A program made the position numbers and the translations under genes. 64,000 bases of DNA. Source: Halosimplex pelagicum (GTDB taxonomy: Archaea; Halobacteriota; Halobacteria; Halobacteriales; Haloarculaceae). Positions 1-8,038 of this stretch are shown piece by piece; the stretch's first letter is position 1; each line of letters opens with the position of its first letter. Under the pieces are notes generated by a model that saw only the letters and a list, made by a program, of their open reading frames with translations, had not been told where the DNA came from and ran no database searches. The stretch is from contig NZ_CP058909.1 in assembly GCF_013415905.1 (NCBI RefSeq), positions 1,426,001-1,490,000 of the forward strand, read 5' to 3'.

Positions 1-56
1 TCGCGCGGTTCCACGTCGGGCGTGGCGGCGACGTGCGACTGTGTGCCGGCGGCCAT
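1..56 (-). CDS. 5' end of a leftward gene, truncated by the window edge
   Basis: An ATG on the minus strand at 56-54 opens a frame that runs off the window, giving only about 18 residues (MAAGTQSHVAATPDVEPR). Too little protein is visible to name it. What supports it as a gene is its promoter. A T-rich TATA element near 81-90 is followed by a perfect TTTAGG-N4-CCTAAA box ending exactly 8 bases before the ATG, which is the same geometry as at the sugar transferase start (1642). By position it probably belongs to the surface-polysaccharide locus, but that is inference. Confidence 0.55.
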   Translation of the reverse strand, partial: MAAGTQSHVAATPDVEPR

Positions 57-64
57 TACGAGCG

Positions 65-80
65 TTTAGGCATACCTAAA
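65..80. promoter_or_regulatory. DtxR/SirR-like operator, box 1
   Basis: Perfect inverted repeat TTTAGGCATACCTAAA. It sits just downstream of a T-rich TATA element and 8 bases before the leftward ATG at 56, so a bound protein would cover the transcription start. The TTAGG/CCTAA half-sites resemble those of DtxR/IdeR/SirR metal-dependent repressors. The regulator itself is not in the window. Confidence 0.65.
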
Positions 81-115
81 AGATAAAGGATGCGGTTCGG
101 GCGCGGGGCTTCGCC

Positions 116-1642
116 TCACTTCGGAGCGTCACCGAACCGCTCCGCGAGTCGGCGGCGGGCCAGGCCGAGACAGTCGGTGAACACCATCCAGACCTGCCGG
201 ACGACGATCTTCACGTCGAACCAGAACGACTGGTTGCGGATGTACGTGAGGTCGTACTGGAGCTTCGCCCGGGAGTTCTCGCTGGAGACCTCGTTGATCT
301 GGGCCAGGCCGGTCAGCCCGGGTTTGACGAACCAGCGTTTCTTCCACGTCTCCATCTCGTGCTGGAGGAACGCCTCCTCGGCCGTCCACGCGGCCCGCGG
401 GCCGACGACGCTCATCTGCCCGGTGAAGATGGCCCACAGCTGGGGGAGTTCGTCGAGGTGAGTCCGCCGGAGGAACCGCCCGACGCGGGTGACCCGCTCG
501 GCCTCCTCGCCGGGGGTCGCCGACTCGCCCTCGGGGCGCATGCTCCGGAACTTGTAGACGGGGAACGTGTCGCCGAACTGCGTGGTGCGCTCCTGTCGGT
601 AGAAGACGGGACCGCGGCTGTCGACCTTGATGGCGACCGCGATGGGAATCGTCACGGCGAGCGTGACGGCCAGCCCGACGCTCGCGAACGCCAGGTCGAA
701 CAGCCGCTTGGTCAGGCGGTTCTGCAGGTCCAGCGGCTCCATGTTGATCCCGATGAGTCGCTTGGTCCGCTCGGCGGAGATGGCGCCCTCCTCTTTCACG
801 AGGACGCTCTCGTTGTGTTCGGTGAGGATCTCCACGTTCACGTCGTGTTCGTGACAGGTCTCCAGGACGCCGAAGAACTCCGCGCGGTCGGTCTGGGGTA
901 GCGCGGGGATCACCGTCTCGACGTTCGACCGCTGCAGGATGTCGTCCAGTCGGGAGAGGCCGCCCAGACACTCGTACTGGGTGAGCTTCTCCGGGATCCC
1001 GGCGTGGCCGCCGTCGGTGCCGACTCGGTCGTCGGGGGCGGGGTCGCGCGCGTCGGTCGGCGAGAACGCGTAGCCGACGATCGGTTCGGCCGCCGCCTGG
1101 ACCGCGGCCTCGATGCGCTTGGGGTTGTTGCCGACGACCAGCGTCCCCCCGCTGCGCTTGAGCTGCCAGTGTTGGAGGGCGACGAACCAGACGGGCAGGG
1201 CGACCGACAGGATCCCGACGGTCGCGAGTAGCGCCGCCCGCGGGAGCCGGAGCGTGTAGTCGAAGTAGCCGACCGTGGCGAGCGCCGCCGTCACCACCAG
1301 CAGCGAGCGGACCGTCTCCGTCACGGTGTCGAGGATCCGCCGCGGCTGGGGTTTACACAGCGACAGCGTCGCGAGCACCGTCACGACGCCCGTGACCCCG
1401 AGCATCGTCGGGAGGTCGCCGCTGTGCCCGCCGATGTCGCTGGCGTGCCAGAACAGGGCGTGGCGGTCGAACACCCCCCGGGACTCCGCGACCCAGACGG
1501 CGGCGAGCGTCAGCGCCGTGAGCCCCACGAGCCCCGCGCCCGAGACGACCCGATACACGTTCTTCGGATGCCGGACCGAGTCGCCGCTGCCCAGCGACAG
1601 GCGAGAGCGCGACTCCGTCTCCGGTCCGGTGTCCGCTGCCAT
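116..1642 (-). CDS. Exopolysaccharide sugar transferase (polyprenyl glycosylphosphotransferase)
   Basis: Membrane enzyme of the WbaP/ExoY family, which moves a sugar-1-phosphate from a nucleotide sugar to a polyprenyl phosphate carrier and so starts repeat-unit assembly at the cytoplasmic face. In the 508 residues I see about four N-terminal membrane helices (roughly residues 30-155), a CoA-binding-like nucleotide fold beginning near GTLVVGNN (about 165), and a C-terminal transferase domain. That domain opens with the hydrophobic KRLFDLAFASVG helix and continues with FYRQERTTQFG, YKFRSM, DELPQLW and SVVGPR, all family signatures. Length matches full-length members. The ATG at 1642 lies 8 bases after an operator box that overlaps the promoter, implying metal-responsive control. 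The acceptor lipid in archaea would be a dolichol-type phosphate; the donor sugar is unknown. Confidence 0.9.
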   Translation of the reverse strand: MAADTGPETESRSRLSLGSGDSVRHPKNVYRVVSGAGLVGLTALTLAAVWVAESRGVFDRHALFWHASDIGGHSGDLPTMLGVTGVVTVLATLSLCKPQPRRILDTVTETVRSLLVVTAALATVGYFDYTLRLPRAALLATVGILSVALPVWFVALQHWQLKRSGGTLVVGNNPKRIEAAVQAAAEPIVGYAFSPTDARDPAPDDRVGTDGGHAGIPEKLTQYECLGGLSRLDDILQRSNVETVIPALPQTDRAEFFGVLETCHEHDVNVEILTEHNESVLVKEEGAISAERTKRLIGINMEPLDLQNRLTKRLFDLAFASVGLAVTLAVTIPIAVAIKVDSRGPVFYRQERTTQFGDTFPVYKFRSMRPEGESATPGEEAERVTRVGRFLRRTHLDELPQLWAIFTGQMSVVGPRAAWTAEEAFLQHEMETWKKRWFVKPGLTGLAQINEVSSENSRAKLQYDLTYIRNQSFWFDVKIVVRQVWMVFTDCLGLARRRLAERFGDAPK

Positions 1643-1650
1643 CGATCCGA

Positions 1651-1666
1651 TTTAGGCAAACCTAAA
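1651..1666. promoter_or_regulatory. DtxR/SirR-like operator, box 2
   Basis: Inverted repeat TTTAGGCAAACCTAAA immediately upstream of the sugar transferase. On the minus strand it follows a T-rich TATA element (about 1667-1677) and ends 8 bases before the ATG, the same geometry as the box at 65-80. Binding here should block promoter access or early elongation. Confidence 0.65.
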
Positions 1667-1747
1667 ATAAAAGAGTACAGGTTTCGTCCCCGTCGGCGGA
1701 CGGCCCGCACCCACGAGAGCGGCGGTCGTCGCCGGCGCGACGCTCGG

Positions 1748-1763
1748 TTTTGGTGAGCCTAAG
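1748..1763. promoter_or_regulatory. Degenerate DtxR/SirR-like box 3
   Basis: TTTTGGTGAGCCTAAG keeps the right half-site CCTAA and has one mismatch in the left core (TTTGG for TTAGG). It lies between the sugar transferase and the rightward glycosyltransferase, upstream of a weak TATA-like element (about 1773-1779). It could be a weak site for the same regulator or chance. Confidence 0.35.
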
Positions 1764-1930
1764 AATCGAAGCGCTTATTCCGATTTCGGTTCGGAGTGGA
1801 CCTACAGGGCTCGGGCCCGTCGGGACGGCGTTCGGCGGCCGGGACCGGCCGCCCGTCGCGAGCGCTGCGGGGGCGGCGACCCGGCGGTGTGCGGCCGCGC
1901 CACCGGCCCGAGCCGACTCTCGTCCGATCT

Positions 1931-3046
1931 ATGTCAACCGACTCACCGGCGACCGACGCGCCGAACGTCCTGCAGGTCTGTACCTACTACTACCCGTTCA
2001 CCGGCGGGATCCAGAAACTGGTGCGGACGCTGGTCACCGGGATCGACGACGCGAACTTCCGGATACTCACGTGCGCGACCCGCGGACGCGGCGGTGTCGA
2101 CGAGCGACACGGGACGCGGGTCGTCCGCGCCGGCTCGCTCGGGGCCGTCAAGTCGACGCCGGTGAGCCCGGCGTTCCCCTACCGGTTGCGGAAGCAACTC
2201 GCCTGGGCCGACCTCGTGCATTATCACCTCCCCTTCCCGCTCGGGCCGGTGAGCCACCTGTGCAACCGCGTCGACACCCCGGCCGTCGCGACCTTCCACG
2301 ACGACATCGTCGGCAAGGGACCGGTCGTCTACCCCTACAGGCCGGTCCTCGACCGGTTCCTCGGCGACGTGTCCCGGGTCATCGTCACCTCGCCGAACAT
2401 GCGCGACGAGTGCGACCAGATCGCGAGATTCCGCGAGAAGGCCGAGGTCGTCCCCATCGGGATCGAGGCCGAGGACGGCCCCGTCGAGCCGAAGTCGCTC
2501 GACGGCCGGCACCTCCTGTTCGTCGGCCGGCTCGTCGAGTTCAAGGGCGTCGAGTATCTCCTCTCGGCGATGGCCGACCTCGACGCGACGCTGTCGGTCG
2601 TCGGGAAGGGACCGGCTCGCGACTCGCTCGAACGCCACGCCCGCGAGGAAGGGGTCGCCGACAGGGTGAGCTTCGAGGGGTTCGTCTCCGAGGACCGGCT
2701 CGACCGGCTCTACCGCGAGGCGGACCTGTTCGTCCTCCCGTCGGCCGGCGAGAACGAGTCGTTCGGGATCGTTCAGCTCGAGGCGATGCAGCGCGGGCTG
2801 CCGGTGATCAACACGTCGCTGCCCACCGGTGTCCCCTTCGTCAGCGTCGACGGCGAGACGGGGCTGACCGTCGAACCGAAAGATCCCGCCGCAATCGCCG
2901 AGGCCGCCCGAACGCTGCTGGGGGACCCCGAGCGATACCGGCGCTACTCGGCGAACGCCCAGCGGCGCGTCCGCGAGCAGTTCACCCGGGCGCGGATGCT
3001 CGAAGACACCCGGGCCGTCTACCGCGACGCCCTCGACGGCGAGTAG
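1931..3046 (+). CDS. Glycosyltransferase family 4 (GT-B fold)
   Basis: Retaining GT-B glycosyltransferase of 371 residues, divergent from the sugar transferase. The N-terminal domain begins with NVLQVCTYYYPFTGGIQK, the typical acceptor-side loop. The C-terminal nucleotide-sugar domain shows HLLFVGRLVEFKGVEYLL, VVGKGP, VSFEGFV, and the E-x7-E region around SAGENESFGIVQLEAM, where the conserved acidic residues contact the donor. The ATG at 1931 was preferred over an in-frame GTG at 1796 because the family's N-terminus begins a few residues after it and the upstream stretch is low-complexity Arg/Gly. It probably adds a sugar during surface-polysaccharide or glycolipid synthesis. Donor and acceptor are not deducible. 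Confidence 0.85.
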   Translation: MSTDSPATDAPNVLQVCTYYYPFTGGIQKLVRTLVTGIDDANFRILTCATRGRGGVDERHGTRVVRAGSLGAVKSTPVSPAFPYRLRKQLAWADLVHYHLPFPLGPVSHLCNRVDTPAVATFHDDIVGKGPVVYPYRPVLDRFLGDVSRVIVTSPNMRDECDQIARFREKAEVVPIGIEAEDGPVEPKSLDGRHLLFVGRLVEFKGVEYLLSAMADLDATLSVVGKGPARDSLERHAREEGVADRVSFEGFVSEDRLDRLYREADLFVLPSAGENESFGIVQLEAMQRGLPVINTSLPTGVPFVSVDGETGLTVEPKDPAAIAEAARTLLGDPERYRRYSANAQRRVREQFTRARMLEDTRAVYRDALDGE

Positions 3047-3176
3047 ATCGCTGTCGAGTCGCCGAGCAGCCGAGCAGCCGAACCGTCGAGCGGCGGCGAG
3101 CTTCCGGACCCGCTCGTTGCCGGTGCGCTCGCGCCGATCCGCAGGTATATACTTCGCCCGCGAAAACCCGGGGCCG

Positions 3177-4391
3177 ATGGTCGCCCTCGCCGTCGTCGCG
3201 GTCGCCCTGGCGTTCGCGCTCGTCGCGCGGCGCCGCTCGCGGACCTACCGGCTGGCCGCCGGCCTCGCGCTCGCGGCCCACCTCGTCTTCGCGCTGGTCG
3301 TCCTACCGCTGCTTCCCTACACCTGGGACATCGGCACGTTCCACGAGATCGCGACAGGGCTCCTCGAGGGCGCCGAGGCCGGCCCCCTCTCGTCGCTCGA
3401 CGCGTTCGGGACCGTCCAGGCGCTCGTCTACGCGAGCTTCGGCGCCGACCCGACGACCATGGCGGTCGTCAACGGCCTGGTCGCCGTCCTGACGCCGCTG
3501 CCGGCGTGTTATCTCGCTCGCCGCCTGTACGACCCCCTCGAATCGACCGACGGCCTGCTGCTCGCGCTGCTCTTTCTCCCCTTTCCCTTCCTGTTCGCCA
3601 GCCTCCCGATGCGCGACGCCCTCTCGACGCTGCTCGCGCTGACCCTGCTCGCGGTCTGCGTGCGCGCGGTCGCCGACCGACGCCACCGGTGGGCGCTCGC
3701 CGCGCCGCCGCTGTGGGGGATGGTCTTCCTCCTGCGCGAGGAACTGGCCTTCCTGGTCCTGCTGGGCGCGGCCGGGTCGCTGCTCGTCGCGGCGCTCCGG
3801 CGCGTCACCGACCGGCAGATCACGCTCGCGTCGCTGGCGCTCGCCGGCCTGCCGGTCGCCGTCGCCGGGTTCGCGCTGTTCACCCGACTGTTCCCCGTCG
3901 ACGCGCTCAACTCGCGGCTGCAGTACCGGATCATGGGCGGCGCCGCCTACCTCGGCTTCGAGCGCTACGGCTCCTGGCTGGACGTGCTCCTGGCCGCGCC
4001 GGTCCGGGCGATCTACTTCCAGTTCGCGCCGTTTCCCCTGCACGTCGACTCGGCGTTCGACCTCCTCGCGGTGCTCTCGCTGCCGCTGCTGGTCGTCCTC
4101 GCGACGGCCGCGTACCTGACGCTCCGCCGCGTCGAGCACGACCCCGTCGTGACGCTCCCCCTGCTGGTCGTCTACCTCGGCGGGATCGTCGGCTACGGGC
4201 TGATCGACTCGAACTTCGGCACGACGATCAGACACCGGTCGTTCTTCGTCTTCCTGCTGGCCGTCTTCGCCGCGCCGGCCCTCGAATCGTGGTGGCGCTC
4301 ACTCCGCGTCCGGGTAGAGAAACCGCTCCGTCAGGGCCGCGACCGCGACGAACACCAGCGCGAAACTGAGGAACTTGACGCCCGAGCCTAG
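3177..4391 (+). CDS. Multispan membrane protein, GT-C glycosyltransferase-like
   Basis: 404-residue integral membrane protein with about ten hydrophobic helices. The first extracytoplasmic loop carries TWDIGTFHEIATGLLEG, where an Asp in an aromatic context resembles the loop-1 acidic residue of GT-C enzymes that use polyprenyl-phosphate sugars. No definitive family motif was found, so the role is inferred from topology and from the neighbouring sugar transferase and GT4 genes. A clear TATA element (GTATATACT, 3145-3153) lies about 25 bases before the ATG at 3177, supporting a leaderless start there instead of the longer frame. The last 31 codons overlap the 3' end of the convergent gene at 4299-4568. 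Confidence 0.7.
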   Translation: MVALAVVAVALAFALVARRRSRTYRLAAGLALAAHLVFALVVLPLLPYTWDIGTFHEIATGLLEGAEAGPLSSLDAFGTVQALVYASFGADPTTMAVVNGLVAVLTPLPACYLARRLYDPLESTDGLLLALLFLPFPFLFASLPMRDALSTLLALTLLAVCVRAVADRRHRWALAAPPLWGMVFLLREELAFLVLLGAAGSLLVAALRRVTDRQITLASLALAGLPVAVAGFALFTRLFPVDALNSRLQYRIMGGAAYLGFERYGSWLDVLLAAPVRAIYFQFAPFPLHVDSAFDLLAVLSLPLLVVLATAAYLTLRRVEHDPVVTLPLLVVYLGGIVGYGLIDSNFGTTIRHRSFFVFLLAVFAAPALESWWRSLRVRVEKPLRQGRDRDEHQRETEELDARA

Positions 4392-4568
4392 GTTCGAGCG
4401 GAACACCGACACGACGCTGAGGAGCACGAGCGCGGCGAGCGCCCCCGAGAGGACGCGCTCGCCGTCCAGCCGCGACAGCAGGACGCTCCCCTCGGCCCAC
4501 CGACGCAGCGTCCGCACCACCCGGTAGGTCGCAGATTCGGAGAACGGTTCGATGTCGGGCCGGCCCAT
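4299..4568 (-). CDS. Small two-helix membrane protein, unknown function
   Basis: 89 residues with a charged N-terminus (MGRPDIEPFSESATYR) followed by two hydrophobic helices (about 37-56 and 64-82) and a short acidic tail. No family recognised. The ATG at 4568 is preceded by a TATA-like TTATGTG on the minus strand (about 4599-4605), giving a leaderless arrangement. Its 3' end overlaps the convergent membrane protein by 93 bases, so mRNAs from the two genes would be antisense over that stretch. The alternative is that the rightward gene's charged C-terminal tail is longer than in its relatives. Confidence 0.6.
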   Translation of the reverse strand: MGRPDIEPFSESATYRVVRTLRRWAEGSVLLSRLDGERVLSGALAALVLLSVVSVFRSNLGSGVKFLSFALVFVAVAALTERFLYPDAE

Positions 4569-4619
4569 CGTCGGTCGCGGATCGGAGCGAGACGCACATA
4601 ACTGTTCGTGGTTCGGCGG

Positions 4620-4898
4620 TCAGCCCTGCATGTACAGCGAGTAGGTGATGACGGCCAGGCCGACGGCCAGGAAGACGCTGTTGACGAGCACGCCGGTCGC
4701 GAGCGGGACGGCGAAGAACTGGTTGGCGGCGCCCGAGACGAGCGCGCCGAGGGTGATGATGGCGAACCCGGCGCCGAGGACGCCGAGCGACGGCTCGCCC
4801 GCGCGGCGGTAGGCCCGGTAGGCGATGACGGTGATCGCGCCGCCCAGCAGCAGGACGACGGACTTGACGACGGCGATCGCGACCGAGGTTTCGTTCAC
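4620..4898 (-). CDS. DUF7521-like small membrane protein
   Basis: 92 residues, almost entirely three hydrophobic helices (about 5-26, 37-60 and 66-88) with a short cytoplasmic turn rich in Arg. It resembles the small membrane proteins that haloarchaea encode directly after a winged-helix regulator. Here the GTG start overlaps the stop of that regulator by four bases, so the two are translationally coupled. Function is unknown. The pairing suggests a membrane partner of the DNA-binding protein or a target under its control. Confidence 0.7.
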   Translation of the reverse strand: MNETSVAIAVVKSVVLLLGGAITVIAYRAYRRAGEPSLGVLGAGFAIITLGALVSGAANQFFAVPLATGVLVNSVFLAVGLAVITYSLYMQG

Positions 4899-5275
4899 AG
4901 TTCGTCCCCCATCGTCGACCAGATGTCCGCGAGCCGCTGGTCGGCGGTACGCTGCGGTCGGTCGACCGTCACCGAAAAGGTGTCGTCTTCGTTCATCGAG
5001 ATGAGCACGTTGTCGAAGTCCCGTTCGTATCTCGTCGTCCGTCCGCCCTCCGGGTTGATGACGTCGCGCTCCCGGAGCAGCGCCGCCGAGCCGAGGAGTT
5101 CGAGCTTGCGGTACAGCGTCGACTTCGGGATCTCGCAGGCCTCGGCGAGTTCGGTTGCGGTCGTGGGTTCGGCCGTTTCCCGGAGGATCGCCCTGCAGTC
5201 GGGGTCGTCCAGCGCCTCGAGCACGGCCGTCAGGGACGTGTCGTCGGGCGACGGCGCTGACTCGTCCGCCATCAT
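4895..5275 (-). CDS. Winged-helix transcriptional regulator
   Basis: 126-residue DNA-binding protein. The central segment reads LDDPDCRAILRETAEPTTATELAEACEIPKSTLYRKLELL in order, a classic ArsR/winged-helix recognition unit: repeat of the helix-turn-helix with STLYRKL as recognition helix. It is followed by a wing containing EGGRTTRYER and a beta-rich tail (FDNVLISMNEDD). I chose the ATG at 5275 because a TATA-like CCTATTC on the minus strand lies near 5300, about 25 bases upstream. A GTG at 5287 is possible. It forms a two-gene operon with the downstream membrane protein through a four-base overlap. Confidence 0.75.
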   Translation of the reverse strand: MMADESAPSPDDTSLTAVLEALDDPDCRAILRETAEPTTATELAEACEIPKSTLYRKLELLGSAALLRERDVINPEGGRTTRYERDFDNVLISMNEDDTFSVTVDRPQRTADQRLADIWSTMGDEL

Positions 5276-5409
5276 CCGGTGTTGCACGGACTCCCGAATA
5301 GGCTATCCGATCGGCGCCCGGCGACGTTCGGGGGAGCGAGCGCCGGGGTCCGACCGCCGAACCGCGACCGTCCCGGCGACCGTCTCGTCGCGCGGCGGTC
5401 CGACACCGG

Positions 5410-6378
5410 TCACTCCTCGCGGGCGGCGTACACGTCGAGCAGTTCCTGGTAGCGGTCCCGGATCGTCACCCGGCTCACGTCCGCGACGGAACTGACGGCC
5501 GCCTGCGTGAGCTTCTCGTTGGTCAGGTTCGCCGCGGCGTAGATGGCCGCCGCCGCCAGCCCCGCGGGGCTCTTGCCGCTGTGGGCGCCCTCCCGTTTCG
5601 CCACGTCGAGCAGCTCCCTGGCCAGCCGCTCGGCCTCGTCGCTGACGTCGAGCGACGACGCGAACTGGGGGACGTACCGCGTCGGGTCCTCGGGCTCGAT
5701 GGCGAGTCCGAGTTCCTGCTTGAGGTAGCGGTAGGCGCGCTGGACGCGCTTCTTCCGGACGCGACTCACGTCGGCGAACTCGGTCACCCGCCGGGGCGCC
5801 CCGTGCTGGCGCGTGGCGGCGTACAGCGACGCCGTGGCCATCCCCTCGATGGACCGCCCGGGGAGCAACTCCGCCTCGACCGCGCGCCGGTAGAGGGCGC
5901 CCGCGGTCTCGCGGACCGGTTCCGAGAGGTCCAACGCCGAGGCCATCCGGTCGATCTCGCCGAACGCCTGCTTGAGGTTGCGCTCCTGGGCGTCCTTCGC
6001 CCGGAAGCGCTCGTCCCAGGTGCGCAACCGCTGCATCCGGGCGCGCTTGCGCGCCGACAGCGTCTCCCCGTAGGCGTCGGCGTCCCGCCAGCCGATGTTC
6101 GTCGACAGGCCCCTGTCGTGCATGAGCTCGGTCGTCGGCGCGCCGACCCGGCTCTTCCCGTCGCGGTCGCCGTCCTCGAACGAGCGCCACTCGGGCCCGC
6201 GGTCGATGGCGTCCTCGTCGAGCACGAGCCCGCACTCCGCACAGGTCGCTTCGCCGCGGTCCTCGTGTTCGACGACTCGCCCGTCGCACTCCGGGCACGA
6301 CCGCGCGGCGACCGCTTCGGTCGTCGTGTCGGACTGCCGTACCTGTCCGTCGTCGGAATCGTACCGTGTCTGAGTCAT
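5410..6378 (-). CDS. tfb: Transcription initiation factor IIB (TFB)
   Basis: Archaeal TFB, which bridges TBP on the TATA box and RNA polymerase and fixes transcription direction through the BRE. In 322 residues I see the N-terminal zinc ribbon with Cys28, Cys31, Cys46 and Cys49, then the B-reader/linker (GPEWRSFED, TELMHDRGLSTNIGWRD), and two cyclin-like repeats starting near NLKQAFGEIDRMASAL and EAERLARELLDVA, with the conserved KSPAGLAAAAIYAA in the second. Haloarchaea carry several TFB paralogues that pair with different TBPs; which one this is cannot be told here. It is monocistronic between an HTH gene and a glycosyltransferase. Confidence 0.97.
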   Translation of the reverse strand: MTQTRYDSDDGQVRQSDTTTEAVAARSCPECDGRVVEHEDRGEATCAECGLVLDEDAIDRGPEWRSFEDGDRDGKSRVGAPTTELMHDRGLSTNIGWRDADAYGETLSARKRARMQRLRTWDERFRAKDAQERNLKQAFGEIDRMASALDLSEPVRETAGALYRRAVEAELLPGRSIEGMATASLYAATRQHGAPRRVTEFADVSRVRKKRVQRAYRYLKQELGLAIEPEDPTRYVPQFASSLDVSDEAERLARELLDVAKREGAHSGKSPAGLAAAAIYAAANLTNEKLTQAAVSSVADVSRVTIRDRYQELLDVYAAREE

Positions 6379-6470
6379 TGTGGTGGCTCGGGGGGCACGT
6401 TCGGGCGGCCGTGATCCCTGTTACCACCAACATCGGGGGTGTCGAAGATGAGTGAACGGCGCTGTCCCAG

Positions 6471-7691
6471 TTACTGGGAATCCGTCCCGCCGGACGCCGA
6501 CCCCGCGCGAACGTCCCCGAACAGCGCCTCCAGCCGGTCGGTCACGGCCGCCCAGGTGTACCCGGCGTCCAGCACGTACGCCCGACAGGCCTCGCCCGCG
6601 GCCGCCCGCTCGCTCGCGGACAGTCGCGCCCACGCGGCCAGCCGGTCGGCGAGCGCGTCGCGCTCGCCCGGCGGCACCAGCAGCGGTTCCGGGACCTCTG
6701 GGCGCGACTCCAGCGGCCCGAGGATCTCCGGCGTCGCACCCGCGGTCGTGCCGACCACGGGCGTCCCCGACGCCAGCGCCTCCAGCGTCGCGAGCCCGAA
6801 CCCCTCGAGTTCCAGCGTCGGCAGGACGAACGCGTCCGCGCCGGCGTACAGCCCCGGCAGGTCGTCCTCCGGGACGTAGCCGAGGAAGGTCACGTCCGAC
6901 GCGACGCCGAGCCGCTCGGCCCGCGCCGCCAGGTCCCCCCGGAGCGGCCCGTCGCCACCGACGTACAGGTGGGCGTCGAGCCCGTCGTCGACCACCCGCG
7001 CGAAGGCGTCGAGCAGCGTCTCCAGCCCCATGCGCGGCGTGAGCCGCCGCACCGTGAGAAGCGAGATATCTTCGCCGCCGAAGGCCTCGGGAGCGGGGCC
7101 GTCCAGCGGCGCGAACCGCTCGACATCGACCCCGCCCGGAACGACGCGCACGGGCGGCGCGTCCGGGTGATGGTCGCGGACCCGCCCGCGCTGAAACTCG
7201 CTCAGCACGACCGCCGCGTCGCTGTGGCCGAGCACGCGCCCCTCGACCCGGTGGCGCAGCGTCCGGTTGAGCCAGTGGTACGGCGCCGCCCACGGGCTCG
7301 GGTCGACCAGCCGGTCGCGGTACTCGACGCCCCACAGCCCGTGGATCGTGTACGTCCGCGGGACCGCGTCGGGCGTCGCCCGGTCGACGCCGAACGAGCT
7401 CAACGCCCCGTGGAAACTCACCAGGTCGACCGGCTCCCGCGCCCGGACCGACTCGACGAGCCCCTCGATCGTCCGCATCGTCGCCGGCAGTCGCGGGACC
7501 GACGCGCCGTAGCGGTACACGTCCATCCCGGCGACCGTCTCCCGCGCGGGAGCGTCCCCGCGCTGTCTGGTGATCACCGAGACGCGGTGTCCCCGCTCGA
7601 CGAGCCGGCGACCGACCTCGTAGTTGTACCGGCCCGACCCCGTCGCCGACGGGTCCGGATAGAGGTTGTTCGTCGCCGCGAGGACGTGCAT
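6471..7691 (-). CDS. Glycosyltransferase family 4
   Basis: 406-residue GT-B glycosyltransferase. The N-terminus MHVLAATNNLYPDPSATGSG is the usual first strand and acceptor loop. The C-terminal half has LLTVRRLTPRMGLETLLDAF, YVGGDGPLR, VTFLGYVPEDDLPGLY and FVLPTLELEGFGLATLEAL, with the acidic E-x7-E donor site inside the last segment. It lies alone, leftward, near TFB. The ATG at 7691 was chosen because upstream in-frame codons (MVRKTHPEPPSRRG) do not belong to the fold. It probably acts on surface glycans or glycolipids; substrates are unknown. Confidence 0.85.
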   Translation of the reverse strand: MHVLAATNNLYPDPSATGSGRYNYEVGRRLVERGHRVSVITRQRGDAPARETVAGMDVYRYGASVPRLPATMRTIEGLVESVRAREPVDLVSFHGALSSFGVDRATPDAVPRTYTIHGLWGVEYRDRLVDPSPWAAPYHWLNRTLRHRVEGRVLGHSDAAVVLSEFQRGRVRDHHPDAPPVRVVPGGVDVERFAPLDGPAPEAFGGEDISLLTVRRLTPRMGLETLLDAFARVVDDGLDAHLYVGGDGPLRGDLAARAERLGVASDVTFLGYVPEDDLPGLYAGADAFVLPTLELEGFGLATLEALASGTPVVGTTAGATPEILGPLESRPEVPEPLLVPPGERDALADRLAAWARLSASERAAAGEACRAYVLDAGYTWAAVTDRLEALFGDVRAGSASGGTDSQ

Positions 7692-8038
7692 ACCCCGCCT
7701 GGACGGCGGTTCGGGATGAGTTTTGCGAACCATCTTTTTCCCGCCCGGGTTTCCTCGGTCGCCTCCGGCGACCTGCGGGGAACCCGGGCGGCAAAAACAT
7801 GGGTGAAAAAGGCCGGCTGCGCTGGTCGCTCCGCTCCCGCGCAGCCGGTGTCTGCGGGAGTGAGCACCGCGACCGACCGCAGGCTCGTCAGCGCTCGCTC
7901 TGGCGGTGAACCGGCGCTTCGCGCCGGATGCCGAAGACGACCCACGCTACCGCACCGCTGACCGCATCACTGCCACCGCACTCCACCCGGGAACCGGGGT
8001 CGCCGGGCTTGAAGACGGCGGCGCCCGACGGGACGACC
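7692..8038. other. Divergent intergenic region with two GC-rich hairpins
   Basis: 347 bases without a credible gene, between divergent genes. There is a 10-bp perfect stem (7813-7822 with 7839-7848, 16-base loop) and a 7-bp stem with a 3-base loop (CCGGCGC at 7911-7917, GCGCCGG at 7921-7927). Both are made of the GCGC/TCGCTC-rich filler common between haloarchaeal genes. No strong TATA element was seen for the M20 peptidase. Confidence 0.5.

Noticed and set aside
1750..3492. Long rightward frame of 580 codons over the GT4 gene
   Set aside because: Arg/Pro/Gly-rich with no fold; it is the shadow of the real glycosyltransferase and membrane protein frames in GC-rich DNA.
7574..7945. Leftward 123-codon frame in the intergenic region
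   Set aside because: Low-complexity, overlaps the glycosyltransferase start and has no promoter or family likeness.
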